From Tritrichomonas musculus (taxonomy: Eukaryota > Parabasalia > Tritrichomonadida > Tritrichomonadidae), in NCBI GenBank assembly GCA_039105265.1, contig JAPFFF010000004.1:2170001-2234000 (forward strand): DNA of 64,000 bases, in the 5' to 3' direction. Below are positions 52,052-63,376 of this stretch, in pieces. Positions within the stretch are counted from its first letter, which is position 1. Every line of letters starts with the position of its first letter. A model generated the notes under the pieces. The model was not told the DNA's origin and searched no databases. It worked only from the letters and a program-made list of their open reading frames with translations. Made by a program: the position numbers and the translations under genes.

Positions 52052-53497
52052 ATGAATAATTCCACATTGGAACCTCCAGTTGGAGGGGCGGAAGATGAAA
52101 TTTCTGCAAATTTGGATAAAAATAATGTTACTAAAGAATCTATTATCACACAGATAAATCAAATATATAATACAATCTCTAATAAAGATTCTTTTCGTAT
52201 TATTCGTCAATATTGCCGTGGAATTAAGCCTAACGTTCTGCTTCAAACATTGATTAAATTAGTTTCATCATTACAAGAAGGTCTTATGTTTTACCAGTCA
52301 GATCAAGAAAGCCAACCTTATTTTAAGCCAATTGAAGATTTCATTTCATCTATTTCGTTTGATAATAAAATTCAAAACGTCATTCTATTCTGCTCAAGAA
52401 TAGAGTTAGGAATTTCATATTTAGTTTCTAATGAAAAGTCGATAAAAAACGGTACTATTGCTTCAAAAATTACAACATGCTATACAGCATTACTTGGTTC
52501 GTGTAACGAGCTAAATGCCAATAATTTATCAATTCAAAAGATTACAACTGCTATAAACGCTCTTGAATCACTTCGTGAAAGCATTAATAATTATATTTCA
52601 GCATCATCTACAGCAGTTTCCACTAGAGCAAGACCATCGAAAAAGAATATAGACGAAGATGAATCTGGTCCAAATAATAATTTAACTAATAGAGAAATTT
52701 TAGACACCTATGCAAGTCATGAGTCATCATTTTTTTTAACACCTGGTCCCATTAAAACGCAGTACTGGACAAAGCAAGCCCAGAACTATTCCGAGAACGT
52801 CGAAAAAATACTCCACCAATTGTTATATATGTTTGCTTTAAAAGATGAATTCAAAGCACTTTCGAATTCACTTCATGTTTTTCAAAATATAATAGATGAG
52901 ACCAATTCTTTCCCAGAAGATAATCAAATTTCAACTCAAAATGCAAAAAGAATTAGAAGAAAGAAAAGGAAAAATGAAAATGAAGATCAAATTGAATCAA
53001 ATTTTGAACAATCAGAAAAAGATGATCAATCAAAATCTCCTTTTGTAAAACGGCAGCTTGAAACGGATGAAATCAAAGAAATCGCATCTTATGCTAAATG
53101 GGCTGAAGTAAACCAAAGTAATGAAAAGAGAATCGATCAGCCATTGGATCAACCTCAAGAGAAAAAAAGAAAGAAAAAACATCGTTCGTCAAATAAATCA
53201 AAAAAAAGTGAAAACGATGATAATGACGATAATTTAGAGGAAATCGCTCATATACTTCCCGCTAAATCCACTTCTCAAAGGCATATGCGACCTTATGAAA
53301 CAATTAATGCTCTTGAAATGGAGAATAAAAAACTTGAAGATCTTATTCGCCAATGTCCACATAAGCCAGAAGAAGTCAAGCAACTTCGGGAAGAAAATGC
53401 AGCGCTTTCTAAAAAAGTAAAAGAATTGGCTCAAGAACTTGATGAGCTTCAAAGTATGCTTTATGATGAGCAAGATAAAATCTATGAAAGCGATTGA
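52052..53497 (+). CDS. Nuclear-looking coiled-coil protein, 481 residues
   Basis: Residues about 25-190 look like a helical domain (for example SFRIIRQYCRGIKPNVLLQT, then SALESLRESINNYI-like helices). A polar linker (about 195-225) is followed by a second helical stretch (235-290), two strongly basic clusters (RIRRKKRK near 310; KKRKKKHR near 372) that could be nuclear localisation signals, an acidic run (NDDNDDNLEE), and a C-terminal leucine-zipper-like coiled coil (LREENAALSKKVKELAQELD, about 447-466). No known domain is recognised. It shares a divergent promoter with an RNA-binding protein, which weakly suggests a nuclear role. Confidence 0.7.
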   Translation: MNNSTLEPPVGGAEDEISANLDKNNVTKESIITQINQIYNTISNKDSFRIIRQYCRGIKPNVLLQTLIKLVSSLQEGLMFYQSDQESQPYFKPIEDFISSISFDNKIQNVILFCSRIELGISYLVSNEKSIKNGTIASKITTCYTALLGSCNELNANNLSIQKITTAINALESLRESINNYISASSTAVSTRARPSKKNIDEDESGPNNNLTNREILDTYASHESSFFLTPGPIKTQYWTKQAQNYSENVEKILHQLLYMFALKDEFKALSNSLHVFQNIIDETNSFPEDNQISTQNAKRIRRKKRKNENEDQIESNFEQSEKDDQSKSPFVKRQLETDEIKEIASYAKWAEVNQSNEKRIDQPLDQPQEKKRKKKHRSSNKSKKSENDDNDDNLEEIAHILPAKSTSQRHMRPYETINALEMENKKLEDLIRQCPHKPEEVKQLREENAALSKKVKELAQELDELQSMLYDEQDKIYESD

Positions 53498-53669
53498 GTA
53501 ATTTCATAGAATATATAAATTTGTTTTGTTTTGTTTTTGATAAATATGTTTGAATATTAGTAATCTTAATCTATCTTTTTATTATAAATGTAACCATATT
53601 CTTAATAAATTTTATTATTCTTATCAAAATTTGTGAAGTCTCTCAAACTTTCCCGCCTTAAGAATCTGA

Positions 53670-55262
53670 ATGACGAAAAAGACATATAAAGAGCTTAAAA
53701 AACAAGTTGAAACTCTTCAAGTTCAAAATAGGATGCTAGAAGAAGAATTACAAAGAATTAGACTTAGAATGATTCAATCTTCAGATTCAAATGATTTTGA
53801 TTCAAATTCAATAAACCTAGAACACAAATTTTCAAAAAAAAAATATAATTCGCATAACGATGAAAGCGATGATTCATCTAATTATTCATCATTAGCAGAT
53901 TTAAACGCCGATATGTCACAAAAAATTTCCGATATTCAGCGGCAATTATCAGCAGCACTTTTGGAAAATGCAAAGTTAAAGAAATCAATATCATATGTTG
54001 AAGCTGAAAATGCAAATTTAATAGCAGAAAATCATGAGCTTAAATGGAAAGTTGAATCTCTTTCCAAAGACAGTGATATTTTAAGTGAAAAAGATTCAGA
54101 ACTTGACTCTCTTAAAGATGAATTAAAAAAAGCAAAGAGCGAAGCAAGTCAATATTCTCAAATGTTGAAAGAAAATTCTATTTTTAAGCAAGAAGTTGCT
54201 TCTTATCATCAAAAATTATCAAAACATAAAGAAGAACTAAAAAGAGCTAAGCAAGAAATAGAAAGATTAACAGCAAAAAATAATGAGTCTGATTTTCAAA
54301 TTGCACAGATGGAAAAATCATTAAATCGTAATAAAGAAGAAACACTTAAACTTTATAGACAAAATCAAAAGTTGATGGCCGACTTTGAAAGAAGGCAAAT
54401 AAATCAATTAAAAATTGGAGCTATTCCTGATCAATCAAACTCTTCCTCCATTTCTTCAAACAGCAATTCGGTAAATGAGTATGAAAGCATTAATAAGCAG
54501 TTCGATTATTCTGATTGTCAAAGAAAATTATATAATGATCTCAATGAAATAAAAGCCTTTTGTACAAGTTTAAGAGATGAAAACTTTTCTTTAAAGAATG
54601 AAGTTCGTCATTTACGTGAGAAATTAAAAGTAGCAAGATCATTCTATCTACGTGATATTAATATGAATCAAAGACAAAATAGTTATGATTACGATGAAGA
54701 TAATATGCCAAAACAAGAAAATGTCAGATCGATAAATCGTAATTATCATATTAAAAATTATAATAATAATTCAAAATCTGAAATTAATAATGGTGATAAG
54801 AATAATTTCACTCAAAACAATAATAATTCGAATCAGCAAACTAATCAAAGTAGGCCGAAAGAATTCGTTTTGGATGAAGTTTCAAAATCAATCATATCCC
54901 GCCAAATGAGCAACTTTTTAATTAAAATTGAATTATTAAATTCAAAAGTTATGACGAAATTAGATCATTTATTCTTAAAATGGAATACATTTGAAACCTC
55001 TTTGAGACAAGCCTGTTCATATCGTCATGAAAAAATTCAATTTAGATCATTAACAAGCAACAATTCAAATGAACAATTCCTATCGAGTTTAAATAGAGAA
55101 ATTCGAATAATTGATACTTTGACAAGATGCTTTGCAAAGTCTCATAATATTCCTTCACATGCTATTCCTAACCCTAGACAATTAATAGGTGATTCTGAGG
55201 CATTGAGTCATTTTTTAGATCATAAAGAGCATCATCATAGATCAAGGAAGGGCAGAAGGTGA
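53670..55262 (+). CDS. Long coiled-coil protein, 530 residues
   Basis: A coiled coil starts almost at the N-terminus (LKKQVETLQVQNRMLEEELQ), is broken by a Ser/Asn/Asp region (about 40-75), and resumes from about 85 to 255. A second short coil lies near 300-325 (LRDENFSLKNEVRHLREKLK). Residues about 340-395 are Asn/Gln-rich. The C-terminal 130 residues look folded and helical (SRQMSNFLIKIELLNSKVMT) and end in a basic HHRSRKGRR. No enzyme motif. Perhaps a cytoskeletal or centrosome-type protein, but composition alone supports this. It lies 172 bp after the preceding gene on the same strand. Confidence 0.7.
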   Translation: MTKKTYKELKKQVETLQVQNRMLEEELQRIRLRMIQSSDSNDFDSNSINLEHKFSKKKYNSHNDESDDSSNYSSLADLNADMSQKISDIQRQLSAALLENAKLKKSISYVEAENANLIAENHELKWKVESLSKDSDILSEKDSELDSLKDELKKAKSEASQYSQMLKENSIFKQEVASYHQKLSKHKEELKRAKQEIERLTAKNNESDFQIAQMEKSLNRNKEETLKLYRQNQKLMADFERRQINQLKIGAIPDQSNSSSISSNSNSVNEYESINKQFDYSDCQRKLYNDLNEIKAFCTSLRDENFSLKNEVRHLREKLKVARSFYLRDINMNQRQNSYDYDEDNMPKQENVRSINRNYHIKNYNNNSKSEINNGDKNNFTQNNNNSNQQTNQSRPKEFVLDEVSKSIISRQMSNFLIKIELLNSKVMTKLDHLFLKWNTFETSLRQACSYRHEKIQFRSLTSNNSNEQFLSSLNREIRIIDTLTRCFAKSHNIPSHAIPNPRQLIGDSEALSHFLDHKEHHHRSRKGRR

Positions 55263-55575
55263 ATAGATATAATCTATTTTTGATTATTAAAAATGTTTTT
55301 TATTTTATTTATAGTACAATAATTGGGAAAATAATATATATTTCATGAAATATAAGCATGTTTTCCAATCAAATTAAATGTATTCTGATATGCGCCAAAA
55401 AAGTATTAGTACAAAGAAAAAAAGCAAAGCAAAGATAATAATACTTTAAGATTTATTAATATATATATAATGAATATAATAAGAGAAAGATCTAATAATT
55501 TATAATACTAATAAAATAATTATTTTCTATTGTTAATTGCATAAACTAACAATCCTTTATAAACATTTTTTACAA
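55263..55575. other. Intergenic between converging genes
   Basis: AT-rich; nothing structured is seen. Confidence 0.5.
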
Positions 55576-58500
55576 TTATTGTTCATTAATGGTATTATTG
55601 TCTGGTTTTCCTATTCTCCAAACAGCTACCGAACCATCATCATATCCAATTGCGCACAATGGTCTGTCACCATCGAAGCAGCAGCAAGTGCATTTATGTG
55701 TCCTATTAGTGGTCAACGGAAAAGGTGCATCTTCATAAACTTGAATCAGTAAAGGTGAATCATTTAAAAGTAAAGCAATTGGATAAAGAGGATGCACCAT
55801 GAAATCTGCTTGAGCTTTGTCCATTTCATCATTAATTTGCATAGGAAATTCGAAATTTTCCCAGAAGTAAAGAGGGCCTTTGTCCAACATAGTAAAAAGT
55901 AATCCTTTATGATTGCCAATTCGTAATAAGTTTTTATTTTTGAATATTTCATTTCTTTTTCTAACATATAAAAATAATTCATCACCACTTGAATAAATTT
56001 CTTCTGACAACACATCTTTATCCTCGCTCTCATCTATCTCATCATAAATATATTCATCAATATCATTGTCAGAAAAGTTGTTATCATTTTGCTGTTGTGT
56101 AAAGGATGAAATTGACGGTGATTGTGATGCTGTTTCTGAGTTTGATGCTGATGCATCAGCAGATGCTGATTGAACTTGATTTGTTGTATTTATTAATTGC
56201 TTATCAAAAGATCCATTTTTAATTCCAATTTGGAGAATAACTCCATTAACTAGGCCAACATAAAGTTTGCCATTAATCATTGTCATAAATTTGGGAGGAG
56301 CTTCAACATCAATTCTGCCGACAAGAAGAAGAGCTTCAATATCCCAAGCTAATATCTCATTATTTCCTTGAGATATGAAAAGGATTGGTGTATCTGGAGA
56401 AGAGCATAAGACACCAGTTGCACATTCAACATCTTGTTTATTATCAAATGAATTATTAATATTACTTTCATTTGATTGCTGAGCACTAGAAAACTCATTA
56501 ACAGTAATATTATTATTTGAGTCGATATTTGGTCGGTGAATTTCCCTCATTGAAGGACGAAATTCGTCAACTGGTTCCTTTTGTCCATCTCTTAAAATGT
56601 AAACGATACCTTCATTTGATATTGCCGCCCATGCAAGACCACGAAGAGGACAAATTGACTCAATTAAAATATTATCTCCAATTTTCCATCGATTTTCTCC
56701 CCAAACAATTTCGCCTTTCTTCGAAGCAGTACAAAAAGTTTTATGATCTAAATCAAAAGCAATTGTATGAATTGGTCCAGATTCTGTATCAACCAATTCA
56801 AACATCTCAGAGATGTTATCTTCAAAGAAATTGTCGCAGTAACGTTGACGTATTGCAAACTTTTCATCTGTTTGGCTCGAAAAGAGAAGCGTATGAGCCA
56901 TTCGATGGATTTGAACCGCATAATTTTGGCAACGAGTCAATGGTGGTGTTGAATATTCATTATTCAAAATTTCAGTAGCTAATTTCCTATTTTCAGGATA
57001 TGGATCATTTTGAAGGAACTTAATGAGTCTCTTTAATTTCGGTTGACCTTGGAACATGTTACTATTTTCATTGAATTTTTCATTGTCATTTTTAATGAAA
57101 TCATCGAGAATCTTATTAATTATTTTATCTTCATTGTTAGTTTTAACATATGATTTATGATATTGGTTACTTGTAGCGTAAGTAAATTCGTTATAATTTC
57201 CATTACTGCTATCATTACTATCTTCGTCAATATCATCATCATCATCGTCATCATTTTTATTCTCATTATAAAATGGTGGATAATTGTTGTTATTATCATT
57301 GTCATTGTTATCATTATTGATTTCATAGTCATCATCACCTTCTTCAAGCAATTTTCGATTGCTTAATTGAAGATAATAAGCAGCAAAGAGAAGAAAAGTA
57401 TGGCGAACAATATGAGATCCATCAATTGCAGCTTTCAATGCAGAATTCATCACTGTATGATTAAAAATGATGTTTTTTTCATTCATAATCGATATTAAAA
57501 CAGTAATTGCAGCTGCTCTTGTGAATTTCCGCTTTTCAAATAAAAGCAACGCGGTTAATGATTGGAAGCCCATTGGTCCAATGACATCTAGATAAATTTT
57601 GTTCCTTGTAAAAGCTGAATGGAAGAAAATGACCATCCATTCTCTAAGAATTGGACTTGATGTGAAAATACAAGGTAAAAATTGCTTGATTAATTCTGAA
57701 TTAATTAAGCAAATTGGTGAGCTTGGACAGTCACGAACAGCTACAAGAATAGATAACAAATAAACACAGATGGCATCTGAATAAGTTTTAAATGTATCAT
57801 ATACAGCTAAGCTATCCTCTTGAGATACATCAAAATTATTGACATTTTTAGAAATACCTAAACTTCTAACAATTTTCATATTCTTTTCTAAACTTATGTT
57901 ATTATTGCTATTGTTAATGTTGCTATCAAAACTCAAATCCGAATTCAAATTAGAATTTGAATTTCTATTATCATTATCTCTGGCATTATTTTTGGCATTA
58001 TTGCGCGTTATTCGAAGGCATATTTTAATAAATCGATTGGATTCAATAGTCATGCTAAAGAATGAGGCTAAGGATGGAACAGCAAGTAAAAATCCACTCA
58101 TTACGCAGCACCAATCAACGTAAAGATCTTCATTGCAATCAAGACCTTGATATAATTGGCATAAAATTGAATAATTAAGAACTTTTCCCATTGTCACACA
58201 GTTTTGGGGAGATTTTGACATGAATCGAGCAATTCGTGCCATAATATCTTTTCGAAGGTTAGGAATAATGATTAATGAAGCAATGAAAGCAGTAACATAT
58301 GATGGTGGATTTTCAAGTGTATCAAACGAAATACAATACATATTTGATAAGTTATAAATTGGATTGGGTGAAAGAAAAACAGAATTTGTGTAATTAAAAG
58401 TGTTCATTCTTCTAACTTCGTTAACAAAGTTTGGAACATATCCCCCCGTTTCATAATCTGGCTCATATTCATCGTTTGATGAATCATTGATGGTATTATT

Positions 58501-60048
58501 TAAATTAAAGGCTGAGCTATGAATGTCATTGTCTCTTGATGTTGATGAAACTGTATTTGATTTGGTTTGTTTCTTTGAATGATTAAATTCATTCGAAAAA
58601 GTTGCAGATGACATCATGGCATATTCAAATTGGTACCATAATTGATGCTCACTCATATCTCTCAATTCTGGATATGACTGGGATTGAAGGCCATATTTAT
58701 GCATTAATCGTTGAGCTAAGAAAAAGTTTTGCCAAAGGGTGGATACAACTGGATCACCTCTAAAAATTGAATAAAATGTTTCCGTTGGTAATGAATCAAG
58801 ACCTATTGATTCAGTAAAAATTGTTAATAATTCATTAAACAATTCTTTATCTTTTACATTAATATTGGTTATCTTGGAAAATGCATCTTTTGGACTTAAC
58901 AAAATACAAGAAAATAAATTTTGAGGCATATCTGATGGTATTCGTAATTGTTCGCTTTTTGATGTTGCAAAAAATGCTGAGAATAAGCCTTTTTCTGAAT
59001 TACCATTTGTATTTGCATCATAATTTTTAAAATAATCAAGTAAAATTGCAGCTTTGTCACAATCAAAAATTGATAATGATGGAGGAGATAAATTAAGTTC
59101 TGATATTAGCATTTTTGTTGGTTTTTGGTCTTTAAAATCAAGAGTATATAATGAATCTTCAGTCGGGGGCGAGAGCCCAAGGCCAACATAGTGAAATATT
59201 CGGATAGTGTTGTTACTGCTTATTTGGCAGTTCTTCGAAAAAAATCCTCGAGATATATCATTTGTCCAATTTACTATTATTTTGACAGATGGTTGAGGTG
59301 ATGGATAAACGACACCGAAAGCAGATGAATTTGATGTGATTCTTGGCTGCTTTGAAGTTGTAATATTGATGGTAGGATTTTGAGCAAGATACTGAGTTCC
59401 AATTTGATAAATATTGGCTGATTTTGATCTGGCTGAAGCTATACTAATGTTATCTTTCGTGTGTAACATTTCATGTTGAATATTAACAATTTTTTGATAA
59501 CGTTCCGTAAAAAACTTTTCTAAAAATTTATTTGCTTCTACTGTTGCAATTTTAGAAATATTCTTCCAGCTATGAATATATTTTGATTGAACTTTTTTTC
59601 CATTCAAGTTTAATGCTGACAAATCTGCTAAAAGAACAATAACTTTTCCAATTCTTAAGTTAATTTGTTTCGGAATTTGAATTGTTTCGGTTGGAACATT
59701 AGGAGTTGAATAGCAAAAACTATTGTTCAAGCTAAAATTTGGATTGTTACAAAATTCATTGATTTTATTTTCATTTGATTGCATATAAGCATAGTTATTT
59801 GTGTTTTTATATTGAATTCGATTTCTATTGCGAAAATCTTTATAAAATAAGTCAATGTAATTGCATACTGGATAGTCGACATTTTGATTTTCAATTTCCT
59901 CATTTTCATTTTGTAAATAGTGATCGTCATCATCATAAAGCGGCACTCTAGGAGCTCGTTTTAGTGTCATAAAGCAATTCGAACTTGAATTCGATCTATC
60001 ATGAGGAAATGGCATATCTTCTTTCGATGAAGATGATTCAGTCGACAT
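55576..60048 (-). CDS. Raptor-like TORC1 subunit
   Basis: 1490 residues from ATG 60048, which has an initiator-like TCATT 6 nt upstream; the frame is open slightly further, but only with a TTG. Residues about 130-345 match the raptor N-terminal caspase-like domain: IRIFHYVGLGLSPPT (near 283-297) aligns with LFHYNGHGVPRPT, and LSPPSLSIFDCDKA (near 320-333) with the GSPSIFVYDCSNA segment. FRGDPVVSTLWQNFFLAQRL matches the conserved [20 protein letters not shown]. Helical HEAT-like repeats follow (about 590-1000), interrupted by long Asn/Asp runs, then C-terminal WD-like blades ending in AIGYDDGSVAVWRIGK. Raptor presents substrates to TOR kinase. The Asn/Asp insertions explain the extra length over the human protein (about 1335). 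Confidence 0.85.
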   Translation of the reverse strand: MSTESSSSKEDMPFPHDRSNSSSNCFMTLKRAPRVPLYDDDDHYLQNENEEIENQNVDYPVCNYIDLFYKDFRNRNRIQYKNTNNYAYMQSNENKINEFCNNPNFSLNNSFCYSTPNVPTETIQIPKQINLRIGKVIVLLADLSALNLNGKKVQSKYIHSWKNISKIATVEANKFLEKFFTERYQKIVNIQHEMLHTKDNISIASARSKSANIYQIGTQYLAQNPTINITTSKQPRITSNSSAFGVVYPSPQPSVKIIVNWTNDISRGFFSKNCQISSNNTIRIFHYVGLGLSPPTEDSLYTLDFKDQKPTKMLISELNLSPPSLSIFDCDKAAILLDYFKNYDANTNGNSEKGLFSAFFATSKSEQLRIPSDMPQNLFSCILLSPKDAFSKITNINVKDKELFNELLTIFTESIGLDSLPTETFYSIFRGDPVVSTLWQNFFLAQRLMHKYGLQSQSYPELRDMSEHQLWYQFEYAMMSSATFSNEFNHSKKQTKSNTVSSTSRDNDIHSSAFNLNNTINDSSNDEYEPDYETGGYVPNFVNEVRRMNTFNYTNSVFLSPNPIYNLSNMYCISFDTLENPPSYVTAFIASLIIIPNLRKDIMARIARFMSKSPQNCVTMGKVLNYSILCQLYQGLDCNEDLYVDWCCVMSGFLLAVPSLASFFSMTIESNRFIKICLRITRNNAKNNARDNDNRNSNSNLNSDLSFDSNINNSNNNISLEKNMKIVRSLGISKNVNNFDVSQEDSLAVYDTFKTYSDAICVYLLSILVAVRDCPSSPICLINSELIKQFLPCIFTSSPILREWMVIFFHSAFTRNKIYLDVIGPMGFQSLTALLLFEKRKFTRAAAITVLISIMNEKNIIFNHTVMNSALKAAIDGSHIVRHTFLLFAAYYLQLSNRKLLEEGDDDYEINNDNNDNDNNNNYPPFYNENKNDDDDDDDIDEDSNDSSNGNYNEFTYATSNQYHKSYVKTNNEDKIINKILDDFIKNDNEKFNENSNMFQGQPKLKRLIKFLQNDPYPENRKLATEILNNEYSTPPLTRCQNYAVQIHRMAHTLLFSSQTDEKFAIRQRYCDNFFEDNISEMFELVDTESGPIHTIAFDLDHKTFCTASKKGEIVWGENRWKIGDNILIESICPLRGLAWAAISNEGIVYILRDGQKEPVDEFRPSMREIHRPNIDSNNNITVNEFSSAQQSNESNINNSFDNKQDVECATGVLCSSPDTPILFISQGNNEILAWDIEALLLVGRIDVEAPPKFMTMINGKLYVGLVNGVILQIGIKNGSFDKQLINTTNQVQSASADASASNSETASQSPSISSFTQQQNDNNFSDNDIDEYIYDEIDESEDKDVLSEEIYSSGDELFLYVRKRNEIFKNKNLLRIGNHKGLLFTMLDKGPLYFWENFEFPMQINDEMDKAQADFMVHPLYPIALLLNDSPLLIQVYEDAPFPLTTNRTHKCTCCCFDGDRPLCAIGYDDGSVAVWRIGKPDNNTINEQ

Positions 60049-60053
60049 TATGG

Positions 60054-60058
60054 AATGA
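60054..60058 (-). promoter_or_regulatory. Initiator-like TCATT of the raptor gene
   Basis: Fits TCA(C/T)(A/T); its A lies 8 nt before ATG 60048, the spacing known for trichomonad genes. Confidence 0.5.
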
Positions 60059-60066
60059 AAATACAA

Positions 60067-61507
60067 AAGATCAAATATTTAAGAATTGAAATATTTATTT
60101 TTAAAATGTGTTTTTTTGCCTGTTTTTCTTTCAAAAATAAAAAATATTGGTGTATTTAGGTCTAATTAATTATTAAAAATATATTTAATTATATTTTCAA
60201 AGTTGTTTTATTTATTTTTCCACTATATTTCATGATATGCTTAGTTGAAACAAATTGAATATTAGACACAAACTTTTTGATGTTAACAATGAATATCATA
60301 AAAAATAAACTTTTTAAATTTTCTATAAAAGATTTTAATATTTTCAAAAAGTTAAATATTAAAAATTTTATTATATTTTTCAATTGTTTCACAAAATTGA
60401 ATGATTTCTATCGTTGTATTCTCGTATTTTTAAAAAGTATATTTTGCCATTAAAAAAAATATTTTATAGTATATTTTTATTCATTTAGCTTCAATAATAA
60501 ATCAGTCTTATAGTTTTCTCTATTAATTTTACAAACTAAAAAGAAAAAACTAATCAATTATATTTTTTGGCATATAATATATGATTATTTCAAGCAACTA
60601 CTTACATACTTTTTCATAATACATTATGAAATCAAATTAAAATCTAAAAATGACGAGGTTTTTTGTTGATAATTAGGAATAAAATCTGATTTCAAAGTTC
60701 TACCAGCTGATTACATAAATTTTAATCATTTAAAAAGAATTCTGTAATGTCATTATGGTATATTTTCATCTTTTTTTAAAATAATTAAATAAAGATTCTT
60801 GAATTTGGTTAAGAATATTCAAAAAGTTGTATTCACACCACTTTTTGAATTCAAAAAGTCAGCATATTCATCAATAGATGAAATTTGGAAATCCTTATAT
60901 ATATACATAAACATTGATAAAGCAAAAATGTCATATGAAATTATGTAAGTTTAAAATAATTAACTCCAAAATCTTCAACATAGAAGTTCTGAGGAACTTT
61001 GAAAAATTAACCATATAAAATAATTGTTGGAAAATTCTAAAAGTGCAAATTTCAATATTAGAGACATGTTATGCATTCATAACTTGTAATATATGTATAT
61101 ATTTGTATATGTTTATTACAATATATGTTATATTTTAATTTTATTGTTTATTTAATAAGATAAATTAACATTAAAATTTTTTGTTTTTTTTCTGTCCATA
61201 TTTGGCCATCGAAAGAGTATTTTTACAATTTATTCATATCTGTTATACAATTTCTTGTTCAATTGTACCAAAACAAAAGAAAATAAAATATAGATTGTTA
61301 GCATTTGGATGTAAGCGTTAGTTTATTTATAATAATAAATATTAAGATCAGTAATCGCAAAAATCATCATAAAAATATTAAAAACAATCAAATATTAAGT
61401 TTGCTTAGCAGCTATTATATTTTAAAACTTCATCATTCCTTCGAAAAACGTTGTTTGGAGCTTTCACAAAGCATTTTTCTTTTTCAGTCATCACTAAAAT
61501 TTTATAT
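60067..61507. other. 1.4-kb AT-rich intergenic region
   Basis: No gene, tRNA or repeat family member is recognised. The short ATG-containing frames are composition-driven. Confidence 0.5.
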
Positions 61508-62572
61508 CTAATCTTTTTGATTTTTTTTCTTTTCCATGTATTCGCGTATTTCCTTGTTAGGACAGTAAATGTTGTGCTCTGTACAAAATTGCGCAGTGTA
61601 TTCGTAAGGATTTAGCTCGAAAGGTCCAACAGGACAATCATCAACTTTTTCCATTTGAGACTTGAGTTTTTCCCATCTTTCATCCCAGTTTACGTTTTTG
61701 AGAATGCTTGGGTCATCCATCTCCGTTGAAGTTGCTTTTAAAATTGAAAGCCATTCACCACGATATTTAAAGGGTAAAATTTCGCTTGAATTTTCAACAT
61801 CTCCTACTACAAACCAATCACGTCTCGTTGGCTTGGGGATTGCGACAAAGGAGGTTCCATCAATTTCTGCTTTGAAAGTAATATGGTGATGAGAAGCAAA
61901 CCAAACAGATGGTTTAAGTTTTTTGAGTATTTCCATTCCTTTATCTAATCCGAAAGTATTGTTCTTATCTGCTTCAATTAAATAATTTTTTCGTCTTTGA
62001 AGATATGCGCCTCCATATGTTTTTGGAATGCCTGCTGGCCAGTCATGGGATACCATAATCTGAGTATTATCTAATCCGAGAATTTGAAAATCAGAGAATG
62101 CACGTATATGATAGCATTTGTGTAAGTCAAGTTGAGAACGGATTGGATAAATTTCATTTACTTTTTCAAAATAATAGTCAGGCTTATAAACACCACTAAT
62201 CGCTGTAATTGGAACATCTCCAACGAGAAGAGAGTTAGCACGCCCAGTGTAAAAAATGTTAGGCGCAAGCCATCCGCCAAAAGGAAGCAAATGGAGTAAA
62301 TCTGATGCTTCATGGTTCCCACCTACTACTATTGTCGGCCTAGGAATTTTCCTTTCGCCATTGTACAATTTATAAAATGTTCCTAGTTGGCGATATTTCA
62401 ATGGAGCGGCAAACGAATTCAAATCCTCTTCAAATCTCATTGTTTGTGCATCTCCTGTTACTATAATCAAATCTATTTGATCTCCCTGTTGAATTAATTG
62501 CTCAACAGTATCGCATAACAAATCCCATTCACCGTGTAAACAGCCAGTAACAAATATTTTAAGATTACTCAT
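61508..62572 (-). CDS. DBR1: RNA lariat debranching enzyme
   Basis: 354 residues. Metallophosphoesterase motifs occur in order: GCLHGEWD (10-17), VTGDAQTMR (38-46), GGNHEAS (84-90), VSHDWP (174-179) and FASHHHITF (225-233). The strings KYRQLGTFYKLYNGE and PFGGWLAPNIFYTGRA are characteristic of Dbr1 and not of general phosphoesterases. The enzyme opens the 2'-5' bond of excised intron lariats, so this genome must make lariats even though the genes in this window look nearly intron-free. C11 sits at the Cys/Ser position that varies among Dbr1 proteins. The C-terminal ~80 residues after the domain are short compared with animal Dbr1. Start at ATG 62572. Confidence 0.92.
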   Translation of the reverse strand: MSNLKIFVTGCLHGEWDLLCDTVEQLIQQGDQIDLIIVTGDAQTMRFEEDLNSFAAPLKYRQLGTFYKLYNGERKIPRPTIVVGGNHEASDLLHLLPFGGWLAPNIFYTGRANSLLVGDVPITAISGVYKPDYYFEKVNEIYPIRSQLDLHKCYHIRAFSDFQILGLDNTQIMVSHDWPAGIPKTYGGAYLQRRKNYLIEADKNNTFGLDKGMEILKKLKPSVWFASHHHITFKAEIDGTSFVAIPKPTRRDWFVVGDVENSSEILPFKYRGEWLSILKATSTEMDDPSILKNVNWDERWEKLKSQMEKVDDCPVGPFELNPYEYTAQFCTEHNIYCPNKEIREYMEKKKNQKD

Positions 62573-63376
62573 AGGTGTGCTAAAATTTTGTAAAGTGTCA
62601 GAAATTTAAATTTTACGGAGGATTGGTATGAATTTTAATTATAAACCTTTATATTTCTAATTATATTTATATTTATAATTTTTAAATAATTTTTACCATA
62701 CATTTTTAAGATATTATATATTTTTCATCCGATAATTTTTTGAATGAAAACTTTAATTCAAAATTTTAGATTTGAATTATTCTTAGAAAGTTTCAATTGA
62801 ATATTTGGCGGATAATTTTTTACTTATTATAAGCATACTCGGGGAAATTGGGGAAAAATATATTAAATTCTTCCATTTTGGTTTCTTTTATGACCTATGC
62901 ATTATATCATAATTCATAATTTTCTTTTTGAAATTCAAATCGTATATGTTATTTATATTTATTATTAATATCCTTCATAATATGCAAGTTTATGGATAAT
63001 ATCATATTTTTATCTGATATTTTGCATAAAATTTTCATAAACTTCGATTTTTTCTGCTAGTTCATCAAAAATGATGTATTAGGCATAATATTCTTATTTT
63101 TTCTTAAATTCTTTGTATTCTTTGCCATCTTCAGTGGCTTTCATCATGTTTTTTAGTTATCTTTTTATAAATAGCAGCGATAAAATAATCATAGAAAAAT
63201 CCTATTTCCGACCAAAAATGCATTTAAAAAATTGTCTAAAAATAATTAAAAATATCTCAAAAATGTATGGTAAATCAAGATTTATTATTTAAAAAATAGT
63301 ATATATGCTATTAAATATTAATAATATATCATTATAGTTGCATTTGACCGTAAAAAATGATTTGAGTACTTTATTT
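62573..63376. other. Upstream region of DBR1
   Basis: AT-rich with no gene. The 30 bases at 62571-62600 (promoter-proximal end and start codon of DBR1) have an inverted copy at 63377-63406. Confidence 0.6.
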
